Assembly: GCF_006539185.1 (NCBI RefSeq) | Contig: NZ_BJMN01000026.1 | Location: 93,421-157,420 of the forward strand | Source: Streptomyces gardneri | GTDB lineage: Bacteria > Actinomycetota > Actinomycetes > Streptomycetales > Streptomycetaceae | Direction: 5' to 3' | DNA length: 64,000 bases | Program-made: the position numbers and the translations under genes | Part shown: positions 39,816 through 49,600 of the stretch, piece after piece | Layout of the letters: every line of letters starts with the position of its first letter | Numbering within the stretch: the first letter of the stretch is position 1 | The notes under the pieces: generated by a model | What the model was told of the DNA's origin: nothing | The model's database searches: none | The model's input: only the letters and a program-made list of their open reading frames with translations

Positions 39816-42131
39816 GTGGCGGGCGAGTCCCCCGACAAGGCGGAGCAGCAGGGGTCGTCGGAGGAGACGGCGGCCTCGGGCGGCGGCAGCCGGGATCCTC
39901 GGCTTTCCGCACTCCGTGAGGCAGAGTCCGCGTCGTCGAAATCGCCGGCATCGTCGGAGTCGTCGGTTCAGGTGGATCAGGCGACGGCCGTGTTCAAGAC
40001 GCTGGCTCCCCGGACACCGGAGGACGACGCACCGAAGCCGGCCGCGTCCGCGTCCGCGTCCGTGACCGCGTCCACGTCCGCGCCCGAGGGTGACCGGCTG
40101 AAGGCGGCTGTGGCGGCGTGGGTGGCGTCGGCGGACGACGACGACTCCGAGCCGGCGGCCGACGAGGCGCTGACGGACGAGGCGGTCGACGAGGAGTCCA
40201 CCGACGAGCAGTCCGCCGAGCCCGTCGAGGCGGAGGCGAGCGACGAGCCGACCGACGAGCCCGTCGAGGACAAGGCGCCGGCCGAGTCCTGGTTCGCGGC
40301 GCGGAAGCCGGGCGACGCCGAGAAGCCTGAGAAGGCCGAGAAGGCCGTGGCCGCCGCCGAGCCCGCCGCGGAGTCCGACGGCGAGGACGAGCCCGCGACG
40401 GACGCGACCGCCGCCAAGTCGACCGCTGCCGAGTCGGTCGTCGACGAGCCGGTCGATCAGCCGACCGCCATGTTCAAGATCGTCCGCCCGCCCGTGGCGC
40501 CCGCCGTGGACCAGCCGACGACCGCGCTGAAGCTCCCGCAGTCCCTGCGCGAGGAGTACGACAGCGAGCGCACGAGCACCTTCGTGCCGCTCCGTGCGGA
40601 CATTCCCGCCGAGCGGAAGGCCGAGCAGGCCCAGGCGGCCCAGCAGGCCCAGGCGTCCCCCAAGGCTCAGCAGCCCCCCAAGGCGCCCGCGCCCGCCCCC
40701 AAGCCCGCCTCAGGGGCCCCTGAGGCCCCCAAGGCCCCTGCCGCCCCCACGGCCCCCAAGGCCTTCGGTGCGGCCGCGGAAGCCGCCCCCGTACCGCCGG
40801 CGTCGCTCGTCGAGGCGGAGCGGACGCGGCAGCAGCCGCTGCCGCCGCTGCCCCCGCTGGACCTGCTCGCGGAGCTGACGAACACCCCGCCGCCGAAGCC
40901 GAACGCCCTGCGGACGACCGCGCGCCGGGTGCGGATCTGGACGCCGCTGGTCGTGCTCCTGCTGATCGTCTTTGCGATCGTGCAGATGGTCCGGCCGCTG
41001 CCGGCGCCCGTGCTGACGCTCTCCGCTGCGCCGACCTTCACCTTCGAGGGCGGCGAGCTGCAGATGCCGTGGCCCAACGAGGGCCAGGGCGCCGTCGAGG
41101 TCGAGGGCGTCGGTTCCATGGGTCAGTACGGCCCGCAGAAGCCGGCCCCGATCGCGAGCGTCACGAAGACGATGACGGCGTACGTGATCCTGCGCGACCA
41201 CCCGCTCAAGGGGAGCCAGAAGGGCCCCGAGATCGAGATCGACAAGAAGGCCGCCGAGCAGGGCAAGGCGGAGCACGAGTCGACGGCGGCGGTCCAGGAG
41301 GGCCAGACCTACAGCCAGAAGGAGCTCCTGGAGCTCCTCATGATCCCGTCCGCGAACAACGTGGCCCGGCTGCTCGCGCGCTGGGACGCCGGTTCGGAGG
41401 CCGCGTTCGTCGAGAAGATGAACGCCGCCGCGAAGGACCTGGGGATGACCCAGTCCACGTACACCGACCCGTCGGGTCTGCTCGACAGCACCGTGTCGAC
41501 CCCGCAGGACCAGCTGAAGCTGGCGAAGGCGGTCATGCAGTACGACGTGTTCCGCGAGATCGTGAACATGCCGAACGTGACGGTGGACGGCATCCCCGGC
41601 CGGATCGAGAACAACAACAACATCCTGCTCGAGGATGGTGTGAGCGGCATCAAGACCGGCTCCTCCACGCCCGCGGGCGGCAACCTGCTCTGGTCGGCGA
41701 ACACCATCGTCGACGGCGAGAACCGCCGCATCCTGGGCATCGTGATGGGCGCGAAGGACGCGGCCGATCTCGGCAAGAAGCTCCAGCTCGCCATCGACAA
41801 CAGCCTCAAGCTGATCCAGCAGGCGCAGAAGGACGTCACCTCGGCCGCCGTGGTCCGCAAGGGCCAGGTCCTCGGCTACATCGACGACGGCCTCGGCAGC
41901 CGGACCCCGGTCGTGGCGACCAAGGAGCTCAAGGCCATCGGCTGGCCGGGCCTCAAGGTGAAGCTGGAGCTCACGGACGGTGGCAAGGCCGTGCCGCACG
42001 CAGGCAAGGCGGGCGACGTGATCGGCCAGGTGTCCATCGGCACGGGCGCGGGCAAGGTCAGCGCACCGGTCGCTCTGGAGAAGGACCTGGTGGAGCCGGG
42101 CTTCGACAAGAAGCTGACCCGCCTCGGCTGA
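39816..42131 (+). CDS. D-alanyl-D-alanine carboxypeptidase (S11) with long cytoplasmic tail
   Basis: The product is 771 residues from GTG 39816 (GGAGGAGG just upstream; ATG 39795 is the alternative). Residues 1-370 are disordered, acidic, Ala/Pro/Glu-rich and contain three repeats of V-D-Q-x-T-A/T-x-F/L-K. One membrane helix (about 376-394) follows, then an extracellular serine-type penicillin-binding domain with SVTK (Ser448, Lys451), SANN (Ser512, Asn514) and KTG (613-615). It trims D-Ala from peptidoglycan stem peptides. The tail with its Thr motifs looks like a substrate of Ser/Thr kinases and FHA readers and may tie the enzyme to growth or division control. Confidence 0.9.
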   Translation: MAGESPDKAEQQGSSEETAASGGGSRDPRLSALREAESASSKSPASSESSVQVDQATAVFKTLAPRTPEDDAPKPAASASASVTASTSAPEGDRLKAAVAAWVASADDDDSEPAADEALTDEAVDEESTDEQSAEPVEAEASDEPTDEPVEDKAPAESWFAARKPGDAEKPEKAEKAVAAAEPAAESDGEDEPATDATAAKSTAAESVVDEPVDQPTAMFKIVRPPVAPAVDQPTTALKLPQSLREEYDSERTSTFVPLRADIPAERKAEQAQAAQQAQASPKAQQPPKAPAPAPKPASGAPEAPKAPAAPTAPKAFGAAAEAAPVPPASLVEAERTRQQPLPPLPPLDLLAELTNTPPPKPNALRTTARRVRIWTPLVVLLLIVFAIVQMVRPLPAPVLTLSAAPTFTFEGGELQMPWPNEGQGAVEVEGVGSMGQYGPQKPAPIASVTKTMTAYVILRDHPLKGSQKGPEIEIDKKAAEQGKAEHESTAAVQEGQTYSQKELLELLMIPSANNVARLLARWDAGSEAAFVEKMNAAAKDLGMTQSTYTDPSGLLDSTVSTPQDQLKLAKAVMQYDVFREIVNMPNVTVDGIPGRIENNNNILLEDGVSGIKTGSSTPAGGNLLWSANTIVDGENRRILGIVMGAKDAADLGKKLQLAIDNSLKLIQQAQKDVTSAAVVRKGQVLGYIDDGLGSRTPVVATKELKAIGWPGLKVKLELTDGGKAVPHAGKAGDVIGQVSIGTGAGKVSAPVALEKDLVEPGFDKKLTRLG

Positions 42132-42152
42132 GCCGGGCCGTCATCCGCTCGG

Positions 42153-42182
42153 CCGGACGCCCCGGACCTCCGGGGCGTCCGG
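42153..42182. terminator. Hairpin terminator after the carboxypeptidase
   Basis: CCGGACGCCCCGG-ACCT-CCGGGGCGTCCGG, perfect 13-bp stem, 21 bases after the stop. Confidence 0.85.
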
Positions 42183-42238
42183 CTGTTAGCGTTTCCGGGG
42201 GACGAGAAGCGAGACGGGCAGCACGGGAGAGGGCAGCA

Positions 42239-44233
42239 GTGACCACCGCTGAGCCGACACGCGCGGACCGCGCCGACCGGGCGGACGACCGGGCGGACGA
42301 CCGAGCGGACCGAGCCGACGACCGAGCCGACGACCACGTCGGCGGCGAGGATCACACCGATGAAGCCGACCGAGCAGACGCAGCAGCAGTTCGCACCGAT
42401 TCCGCCCGTGAATCGTCGGCCTCTTCCCGTTCGCGAATAGTGCTCCCGTCCCAGCGCCCCGCCCCGGAGCCCACGACCGCGCCGGCCCCGCCCGCACCCA
42501 CCCTCGCGTCCACACCGCCCTGGCGGCGCAAGCGCCGGTACACGGTCATGGCGGCCACGGCGGTCGCGGCCGTCACCCACATCCTCTGGTTCTTCTTCTT
42601 CGCGAACAGCGGCGGGGACCTGGCCGCGCAGGACGCGTGGGCCGAGTTCGTCGGACGGCACCCGGACTCCGCGTACAACCTCGCCTGGTACGGCGGGATG
42701 CACCCGGTCTCGTACAGCGTCGTCTCGCCGTACCTGATGTCGCTGCTCGGCGTCCGCAGCACGATGATGGTCGCCGGGACGCTGTCGGCGGCGCTGACCG
42801 CGCTGATCCTGGTGCGCGTGCCCGCGGTCCGCAATCCGATGGCCTGCTCGCTCGCGGCCGCCTTCGCGTTCCTCTGCAACGCGCTCTCGGGCCGGGTGAC
42901 CTTCGGCCTCGGCATGATGTTCGCGCTGGGCGCGGTCGCGGCCGTCTTCTGCTGGCCGCACCGCTGGCGCCGCAAGCGGTGGGCGAAGGCGGCGGTCGCC
43001 GCGCCGCTGGCGGGTCTGGCGACGGCGTGCAGCCCGGTCGCGGGCCTCTTTCTCGGTGTCGCGGCGGCGGCGCTCTTCCTCAACAAGCGACGCCCCGGCG
43101 CGTACGCCCTGGGCCTCGCCCCGGTGGCCGTCGTCGCCCTCTCCTCCTGGCTCTTCCCCTTCTCCGGTACGCAGCCGATGGCCTTCGGCTCGACGGCGCT
43201 CCCCCTCCTCTTCGGGATCCTGGTCTTCGCCCTCGTCCCGCGGGACTGGCGGACGGTCCGCACGGCCGCCGCGGTCTACACGATCGGCACGCTCCTCACC
43301 TGGCTGATCGACTCGCAGATCGGCTCGAACATCTCGCGGCTGCCGATGCTCTTCGCGGGCGTCGTGCTGCTCGCGGCCCTGCCGTACACGGCGCCGCGCT
43401 CACGCCGCTGGTACGCGCTCGTGCTGGCCTTCGTCGGGCTGAACTTCTGGATCGGCTTCAAAGGCGTCGACGACGTCATCCGCACCGCCCCGGACGCCTC
43501 CTGGGCGCGCGAGCTCGCGCCGCTGGTCAACCAGCTCCAGGTGCGGGACGCGGGCAAGGCGCGGGTCGAGGTCGTGCCGGCCTCCAGCCACCGCGAGTCC
43601 TCCGCGCTCAGCCCGTACATCAACCTGGCGAGGGGCTGGAACCGCCAGGCGGACATGGAGCGCAACCCGCTCTTCTACGACGACACCCTGAACGCCGTCA
43701 ACTACGAGGACTGGCTCCACCGCTGGGCCGTCCACTACGTGGTCCTGCCCACCGGCGCCCCCGACTCGGGCGCCGAGCAGGAGGCGGAACTGATCGAGGA
43801 CGGCCTGCCGTACCTGGAGCAGGTCTGGTCGGACGAGAACTGGCGGCTGTACGAGGTCGAGAACCCGACACCGCTCGCGGACGCGCCCGCGCAGGTGCTG
43901 AGCGCGGAGGAGAACGAGGTCGTGATCCGCGTGGGCAGCCCCGGCCGGGTCCAGATCCGCGTCCCGTACTCGCCGTGGCTCGCGCTGATGGACGAGAACG
44001 GCGGCAAGATCGAGGCGCCGCAGGAGACCGAGGCCTCGAAGCTGGCCCGCGAGGAGTCGGAGACGGAGCTCCCGAAGGTCTTCGACAACGAGGAGGGCTG
44101 CCTCTTCAAGGCGGAGGCGGACGCGGAGGGCGACGAGTGGACGGAACTGGTCGCCCCGAAGGCGGGCGTCTACCGCCTGGCGGCCCCGTACAAGCTGTCC
44201 CGCGGCACACCATGCCCGGAGGAACTCCGCTGA
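42239..44233 (+). CDS. Polytopic membrane protein with repetitive N-terminus (glycosyltransferase-like)
   Basis: The product is 664 residues from GTG 42239 with GGAGAGGG upstream. The first 70 residues are a highly charged repeat of ADRADDR units. About ten to twelve membrane helices span roughly 100-420; the first loop after helix 1 (GGDLAAQDAWAEFVGRHPDSAYNLAWYGGMHP) has acidic residues as in GT-C enzymes. A soluble extracellular C-terminal domain of about 240 residues contains NYEDWLHRWAVHYVVLPTG, similar in layout to membrane glycosyltransferases of the cell envelope. It follows the carboxypeptidase after a terminator, so the two may both serve the wall. No reaction is established. Confidence 0.7.
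   Translation: MTTAEPTRADRADRADDRADDRADRADDRADDHVGGEDHTDEADRADAAAVRTDSARESSASSRSRIVLPSQRPAPEPTTAPAPPAPTLASTPPWRRKRRYTVMAATAVAAVTHILWFFFFANSGGDLAAQDAWAEFVGRHPDSAYNLAWYGGMHPVSYSVVSPYLMSLLGVRSTMMVAGTLSAALTALILVRVPAVRNPMACSLAAAFAFLCNALSGRVTFGLGMMFALGAVAAVFCWPHRWRRKRWAKAAVAAPLAGLATACSPVAGLFLGVAAAALFLNKRRPGAYALGLAPVAVVALSSWLFPFSGTQPMAFGSTALPLLFGILVFALVPRDWRTVRTAAAVYTIGTLLTWLIDSQIGSNISRLPMLFAGVVLLAALPYTAPRSRRWYALVLAFVGLNFWIGFKGVDDVIRTAPDASWARELAPLVNQLQVRDAGKARVEVVPASSHRESSALSPYINLARGWNRQADMERNPLFYDDTLNAVNYEDWLHRWAVHYVVLPTGAPDSGAEQEAELIEDGLPYLEQVWSDENWRLYEVENPTPLADAPAQVLSAEENEVVIRVGSPGRVQIRVPYSPWLALMDENGGKIEAPQETEASKLAREESETELPKVFDNEEGCLFKAEADAEGDEWTELVAPKAGVYRLAAPYKLSRGTPCPEELR
42254..42340. repeat. 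Tandem GACCGAGC/GACGACCG-type repeats encoding ADRADDR
   Basis: Short 9- to 12-base units repeat through the first codons of the membrane protein, giving the DRADRADDRADD pattern. Likely to vary in length between strains. Confidence 0.6.
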
Positions 44234-44245
44234 CCTTCGGCCGAG

Positions 44246-44683
44246 CTACCCGCGGGCGAACGAGGCGAGCATCCGCCGCATCCCCGCGGCATGCCCGCCG
44301 CTCCCGATGACGAGCGCCCGGTAGACCCACCCGGCCACCCCGGGAAACGCCGCCCGGCTCTCGGCCCGCAGCCGCGTCCGGCCGTCGCTGAGCTCCTCGA
44401 TCCGGAACACCAGGGAGTACACGGAGAACCGGTGCCGCCCCTCAAGGGCGAGCTCCCGCCCCGGCACGACTCGAACGACCCGGAACCCGGGAAAGACGGC
44501 CCCCTCGGCCAACGGTCGAGGCCCACCCGCCTCCCGGGGCTCGGCCCGTACGACCCGCGCGTAGCCGGCGAGCCACCGCCGGGACAACGCCCGCTCGACC
44601 CCGTCCCGCACCCGCGACCACGCCTCGTCGCCCCCGCCCCCGACGATGACGGCATGCTCGTCGACATACGGCAGCGTGTCCAT
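44246..44683 (-). CDS. SRPBCC-type (START-like) protein
   Basis: The product is 145 residues from ATG 44683 with GGGGA upstream. It begins with the strand ...VDEHAVIVGGGGDEAWSRVRDGVERAL and continues with FPGFRVVRVVPGRELALEGRHRFSVYSLVFRIEELSDGRTRLRAESRAAFPG, the curved-sheet pattern of the polyketide-cyclase/dehydrase-like hydrophobic pocket family, ending in a long helix (ALVIGSGGHAAGMRRMLASFARG). Ligand unknown. It is convergent with the membrane protein and upstream of the tRNA gene on the same strand. Confidence 0.65.
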   Translation of the reverse strand: MDTLPYVDEHAVIVGGGGDEAWSRVRDGVERALSRRWLAGYARVVRAEPREAGGPRPLAEGAVFPGFRVVRVVPGRELALEGRHRFSVYSLVFRIEELSDGRTRLRAESRAAFPGVAGWVYRALVIGSGGHAAGMRRMLASFARG

Positions 44684-44774
44684 GAGGTGTCCCCTCTCCC
44701 CGAGGCGCGGCCGGATCTGACGGAGGCCCCGCCGTCCACACGGACGACAGGGCCTCTGACCTGCTACTTCACTG

Positions 44775-44847
44775 TGCCCCCGGCAGGATTCGAACCTGCG
44801 ACACCCGCTTTAGGAGAGCGGTGCTCTATCCCCTGAGCTACGAAGGC
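44775..44847 (-). tRNA. tRNA-Arg, anticodon CCT
   Basis: Minus-strand sequence starts GCCTTCG and ends CGGGGGC plus discriminator A, giving a 7-bp acceptor stem with two G-T pairs. D arm GCTC...GAGC, anticodon stem CCGCT/AGCGG with loop CTCCTAA, and T arm GCAGG-TTCGAAT-CCTGC are all intact. The 3' CCA is not encoded. It reads the AGG codon. Confidence 0.97.
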
Positions 44848-45140
44848 GGGGCTTGGCCGAGGACTTCCGGGGCGATGCCGGTGAGGTGCCCTGACGGACA
44901 CTCTCCCGGACCGGCGCTCTGGAGGCCGACCGACCGCTGACAGCCTAGCGGATAGGGATTCCGGAGGTCGCCCCCGTTAGCGCTAAGTGCCGCCCCGCGT
45001 CCGCTCCATGCCCACCCTCTGACCACGGCCGGGGCTATCTGTACGCCTGGACCTGACAGATGCGGGTGCACCGGTCGGGGCCGGGCCAGGCATGATCGGG
45101 CATCGCCGCCACCGGCCGCTCGCTGCGGCAGGGTGCGTGT

Positions 45141-45146
45141 TAGGGT
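45141..45146 (+). promoter_or_regulatory. Candidate -10 box (TAGGGT) of a leaderless GDPD transcript
   Basis: TAGGGT ends eight bases before the GTG at 45155 and no ribosome site intervenes, the pattern of leaderless mRNAs in Streptomyces. Confidence 0.55.
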
Positions 45147-45154
45147 CCGCCCCC

Positions 45155-46021
45155 GTGACTTCTGCATACCGTCGGCGGCTGCGTGTCGCAGCGATCACCG
45201 CCGCCACGCTCACCGCCGCTCTGACCGCCGGTTTCCTGGTGGTCGACCAGGGTTCGGAGCCCGTCGCCGCGGCCTCGCTGTCGCTGCCTGAGGTGATCGC
45301 GCACCGGGGTGCCTCCTCCTTGGCCCCGGAGAACACCCTGATCTCGGGCGAGGTGGCGCGCCGGGCCGGAGCGGACTGGATCGAGAACGACGTCCGGCCG
45401 AGCAAGGACGGCGTCCCGTACGTGCTCCACGACGCGAACGTGGACCGGACGACCAACGGCACGGGCCACGTGGGGAAGCTGACCTCGGCCCAGATCAACG
45501 CCCTGGACGCGGGCTCCTGGTTCGCCCCGGCGTACAAGGGGGTCCGGATCCCGACGCTGGCCGCCCAGCTCGCGGATCTGCGGGTGCGGGGTGGCCGGCT
45601 GCTCCTTGACATCACCGGAACGCGCGGCAAGGCCGACATCGCGCGCATCATCCGGACCGTGCGGGAACAGAAGATGATGGACCGGGTGCTCGTGCAGAGC
45701 TTCTTCCCGGAGTCGCTGAGGCAGGTCCGCGCGCTGGCCCCCGAGGTTCCGAGGGCGCTGCTGCGCGCCGAACTCGACGCGGACCCGGTGGCGGTGACGA
45801 AGGACCTCGGCGTGAAGGCGTACAACGTCTCGGACAAGGCCCTGGCGACGCGCCCGGAGCTGGTGGCCGAGCTGCACGCCGCGGGCGTGCAGGTCAACGT
45901 CTGGACGGTCAACGACCCGGCCCGCTGGCGCGCGCTGGCCGACCTGGGCGTGGACGGCATCATCACGGACCGCGCGACGGAACTCTCGGGCTGGAACGCG
46001 GCCCGGGCCGGGGACCGCTAG
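45155..46021 (+). CDS. Secreted glycerophosphodiester phosphodiesterase
   Basis: The product is 288 residues from GTG 45155. A basic N-terminus and hydrophobic stretch (RRRLRVAAITAATLTAALTAGFLVV) form a signal peptide or anchor. The GDPD TIM barrel shows EVIAHRGASSLAPENTLISGE (catalytic His-Arg and Glu-Asn), WIENDVRPSKDGVPYVLHDANVDRTTNG (metal Glu/Asp and second His), and VQVNVWTVNDPARWRALADLGVDGIITD. It cleaves glycerophosphodiesters to glycerol-3-phosphate and an alcohol outside the cell. It appears leaderless and ends at a 16-bp hairpin. Confidence 0.9.
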   Translation: MTSAYRRRLRVAAITAATLTAALTAGFLVVDQGSEPVAAASLSLPEVIAHRGASSLAPENTLISGEVARRAGADWIENDVRPSKDGVPYVLHDANVDRTTNGTGHVGKLTSAQINALDAGSWFAPAYKGVRIPTLAAQLADLRVRGGRLLLDITGTRGKADIARIIRTVREQKMMDRVLVQSFFPESLRQVRALAPEVPRALLRAELDADPVAVTKDLGVKAYNVSDKALATRPELVAELHAAGVQVNVWTVNDPARWRALADLGVDGIITDRATELSGWNAARAGDR

Positions 46022-46120
46022 GTCACCGATGCCACCGCCGGTCCAGATGTCAGCGCCGAACCACCGCCTTGTGCACTGGCCGTCCGCTGCCGTTGCCGTC
46101 AGCACTGCCGTCAGACACGC

Positions 46121-46158
46121 CGGCGGCCCCACCGGAGACAAATCCGGTGGGGCCGCCG
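46121..46158. terminator. Strong hairpin terminator between GDPD and the immunity gene
   Basis: CGGCGGCCCCACCGGA-GACAAA-TCCGGTGGGGCCGCCG, perfect 16-bp stem. Located between convergent genes, so it can serve both. Confidence 0.85.
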
Positions 46159-46266
46159 TTACGACTTATCGACAGGCTGACTCTCACGCCCGCACGCGGC
46201 GCTCGGGATGGAACCGAGAATGGGCTTGGGATCGCATTCGGACGCTGCGAGTTTGACCGCCGTTCG

Positions 46267-46659
46267 TCAATTTGACGGCAGGTTGTGCCAAGAGTGGCCG
46301 CACTGCCCTCTGCAAGACGTCTCTCTGCGGCGAGTGTCGGAGACACTAAACGCAGATACGAGAACCCGAAATGCCGTCAAGTATTCGTCGGCAGGAAGAT
46401 TGACGATCTTCCCCATTCGTAGACGGGCTGGCTCCATTGTGATCATTACTGCGGGGTTGGCCGTGGGCTTGACTCCCGATCGCGCCACGCCTGCGCGGCC
46501 ATCCTCTGCTGTCGTGTGAGCCTGCATCGCGTAACGAACGACCTCCCTCAGCACTTCCTTCTGTTCGGCTTGAGAGAGGGAGGAGAACCAGGTGGCGCCA
46601 TCGTCCAGCCGGCGGTGACCTTGCGCGATCTCGTTGATGATTCGCTCAGATTCTTCCAA
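46267..46659 (-). CDS. DUF5958-like protein, probable immunity protein of the RHS toxin
   Basis: The product is 130 residues from TTG 46659, three bases after the RHS stop, with GGAGG inside the end of the RHS gene, so translation is coupled. The start INEIAQGHRRLDDGATWFSSLSQAEQKEVLREVVRYAMQAH matches my recollection of the DUF5958 core; the C-terminal 60 residues are less typical. A small, non-secreted gene directly after a polymorphic toxin is the standard immunity position. Sampled GC is about 53% (46381-46440), well below the neighbours, as for the toxin tip. Direct binding to the tip is inference. Confidence 0.7.
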   Translation of the reverse strand: MEESERIINEIAQGHRRLDDGATWFSSLSQAEQKEVLREVVRYAMQAHTTAEDGRAGVARSGVKPTANPAVMITMEPARLRMGKIVNLPADEYLTAFRVLVSAFSVSDTRRRETSCRGQCGHSWHNLPSN

Positions 46660-46662
46660 GGC

Positions 46663-49600
46663 CTACCGCCTCCGTGGATTGAATATGACGTGAGGCAGAC
46701 GATCAATGAGTACCGCGTAGTCGTCCACATCGCTGTCTGGATTGTAACTCTGCCAGAAGTCTCTCCCTCGACCGCTACCCTCTCCGGCCCCTGTTCCTCG
46801 GGGAAGAGAATTCTTCACGCCGTGTCGCTTCCTTGACGGGCCGTCCAGGATGAAGTCCCAGTCGGATTCGGGACCAAACCCCTTCGGATTGTCCAGAGAT
46901 CGACGACCCTTCGCTCTGCTGCCAACCACGATGATTGGGCGGCCGAGTTTATCCGCGGCATTCTGAATGCGCTTGGCGTCATTCGGGCTCATGCCGGCCT
47001 CAGACCACGTTCGGGCACCTTCGCCGCAGTTATGGACGAGGACCGGCGTAGCACCCGCCACCACGTAGTACGTGTGGAAGTCGGCGACCGTCAGGTTGCG
47101 GACGCTGGCCGGCTGGGTCCAGGACTGGACTGCGGTGATCTGGACGTGGGTGCCGGTGCTCGTGCGGAGCCACTGGCCGGGCTTCAGGGCCTTGGCGTCG
47201 ATCCACTTGCCGAGGGACGGGACCCAGAAGGGGTGGCCGTCGGTGGCCGTGATGGGGGCCGTGGCCTTGCCCTTGGTGCCGTCGGTGTCGACCGTGACGC
47301 GGACGAGGTGCTTCTCGCCTTCGCCGACGATCGTGGCCGCGACGTCCTTGCCGGCCGTCTCACCGGTCTTCTCGTCGGTCGAGAGGACCTTGTCGCCGGG
47401 CTTCAGGTCCTTGATCGGCTTGGTGGTGCCGTCGGCGAGGAGGACCTTCGTCTCCGGGGTGAAGCTGTTTCTGATGGCGCAGGAACCGGCTCCGCCGCCG
47501 TCGGATTTCGCCGCCGCGTCCGCCGCTACGTCGTCGGCCTTCTTCGCCGCGGCTTTCGCCGAGTCGGCTCTCTTCTTCCAGGCGGCGTAGTCCTCGGCGT
47601 ACTTCGCCATCGCCGCTGCTTCGTCGTCCGCCCGCCGCAGGGTGCCGAGGGCCCAGCGGACCTCGTCCTCCCAGCGGTTGTACATCTTCCAGGCGGCTTC
47701 GAGCGCCTTGATGGTGCGCTTGGCCCTTCCTGCGAAGGGCATGGCCGCGTCCAGGGCGAGCGATCCGCAGGCCCAGACGTCGCCGCCGAGGCAGGCCTGG
47801 ATGTCGTCGAAGCCGCTGATTCCCTTGGCGACCTCGAGAGCGATCTCGAGGATGATGTCCGTCTTGGACTTCTTGACGAGCGTCGTCGCCTTCTTGACGT
47901 CGTCCTCGCTGACGGTCGTGTTCGGCGGCGTCGGCGGCGGGTCGGCCTTGTTGCTGATCTGGAGCTGGTTCTCCTCGTAGTCGTCGAGGGCCTCCTCGAA
48001 GGAGTCCTTGCCCTCGGTCTGGATGGGAGCGCCGCAGCCTCCCTTTCCGTCGCACGACGCCATGCCCGACGGGTCCGAGAACGTGATCGGGCTGTTGTTC
48101 CCGTACGCGTACGGGTTCATCGTCTGCGACTCGGCGATGTCCATCAGCGGGTCGACCGAGATGAAGCGGCCCAGTGCCGGGTCGTACTCGCGGGCGTTGA
48201 GGTGGGTCAGGCCCGTCGAGTCCTTGGTGCCGCCGAGGTAGCCCTTGTCGTCCGGCCACATCGACGGTGCCGTGCCGCGGTCCTCGCCGAACGGCGTGTA
48301 CTTGCGGCGCGTCACCGACTTCGTCGCCGCGTCGACCGAGGTCGTCGAGGTGCCGTTGCGGTCGGAGAGGAGGTACGACTTCTTGATCGTGCCGCCCTCG
48401 GCGACCTTGACCATGGCCGGGCCCGCCGGGTGGGCGTAGTACCGGGTGGTCTTGGCGACGTTGCCGTCCTTGTCGAGCTTGAGCTCGGTGCCCGGCAGGT
48501 AGAGGGTCGTGCCGGTGGCCTCCCGCTTGATGAGGCGGCTGCCGCCCGCGTCGTAGAGGTACGACGTCTCGTCGGTGCCGGCGGTCACCTTCTCCAGGTG
48601 GCCTTCCAGGTCCCATTGGAGGTTCTGGGTGTTGCCCTGGCTGGTCCGGGAGGTGGTGTTGCCCGCGTCGTCGTAGCCGAACAGCTCGTGCCGTTCGCCC
48701 TGCGGGCCCGTCGTGGTCACCTCGGAGAGGCGGCTCTTGGTGGGCAGGCCCGTCGCGTACGTGTAGGCGCGCTTGACGTCCTTCGTCGTGTTGCCGAGCG
48801 GGTCGTGCTTCGTCTCGCTGAGACGGTTGCCGGCGGCGTCGAAGGTGTACGAGTGCCAGTACGCGTCGGGACCGCCGACCTTCGGCGCCGAATCGGCCCC
48901 GGAAGCACCGGGCTTCAGGGCGCAGGCGTCGGTCGCCGTCCAGGCGTCGGTCATCCGGCGCAGGTGGTCGTAGGCGAAGCACTGGACGTCGGTGGTGGCG
49001 GCCGTCGGGTTGTCGCCGGTCTTGTCCGTGATGCGGGTGACGTTGCCGACGGCGTCGTAGTCGGTGAACACGTCGTTGAGCGTGACGGTGTCGACCGTGC
49101 CGACTTCCTGGTGGTTCGTGGTGCGGGTGGTCCGGCGCGTCTGCTCGTCGAACTCGTTGCTGGTGATCACCGCCCTGCCGAAGGAGTCGACCCTGGTGCG
49201 GACGACATCGCCGAGCGAGGTGTACTGGGTCTCCGCGACGAAGGTGAGACCCGCGACCGCCATGGAGTTGATCGTGTCCAGGCCGTTGTAGCCGATGGAC
49301 ACCTTCTCGGAGGGGAGCCCGCCGACCGCGGGGTGGGTCGTGGACAGCGGAAGGCCGGTCCGCGCGGTGTAGCTGTTGGTGTAGGTGTAGGTGCCGGCGA
49401 GCTTGCCCTCCTCGGCCGGGATCGTCACCGAGGTCGACTTCGGCCGGTACTCGGTGTCGTACGCGTTGATGGCCTGGGTGTAGTCGTTGCCGCCGACGTG
49501 CCGGGTCGACGAGGCCGGGAGGCCGAGGGCGCCGGGGACCGTGTCGTACGTCTGCGACGTCAGCTTCGTGCCGGTGAGCGAGCCCTCGTGGGTGGCGGTG

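Noticed and set aside
44880..44890. Single half-sites of the CTGAC operator elsewhere (for example near 44888, 20284, 15836)
   Set aside because: Only one arm is present; no matching GTCAG or CTGAC at the required five-base spacing.
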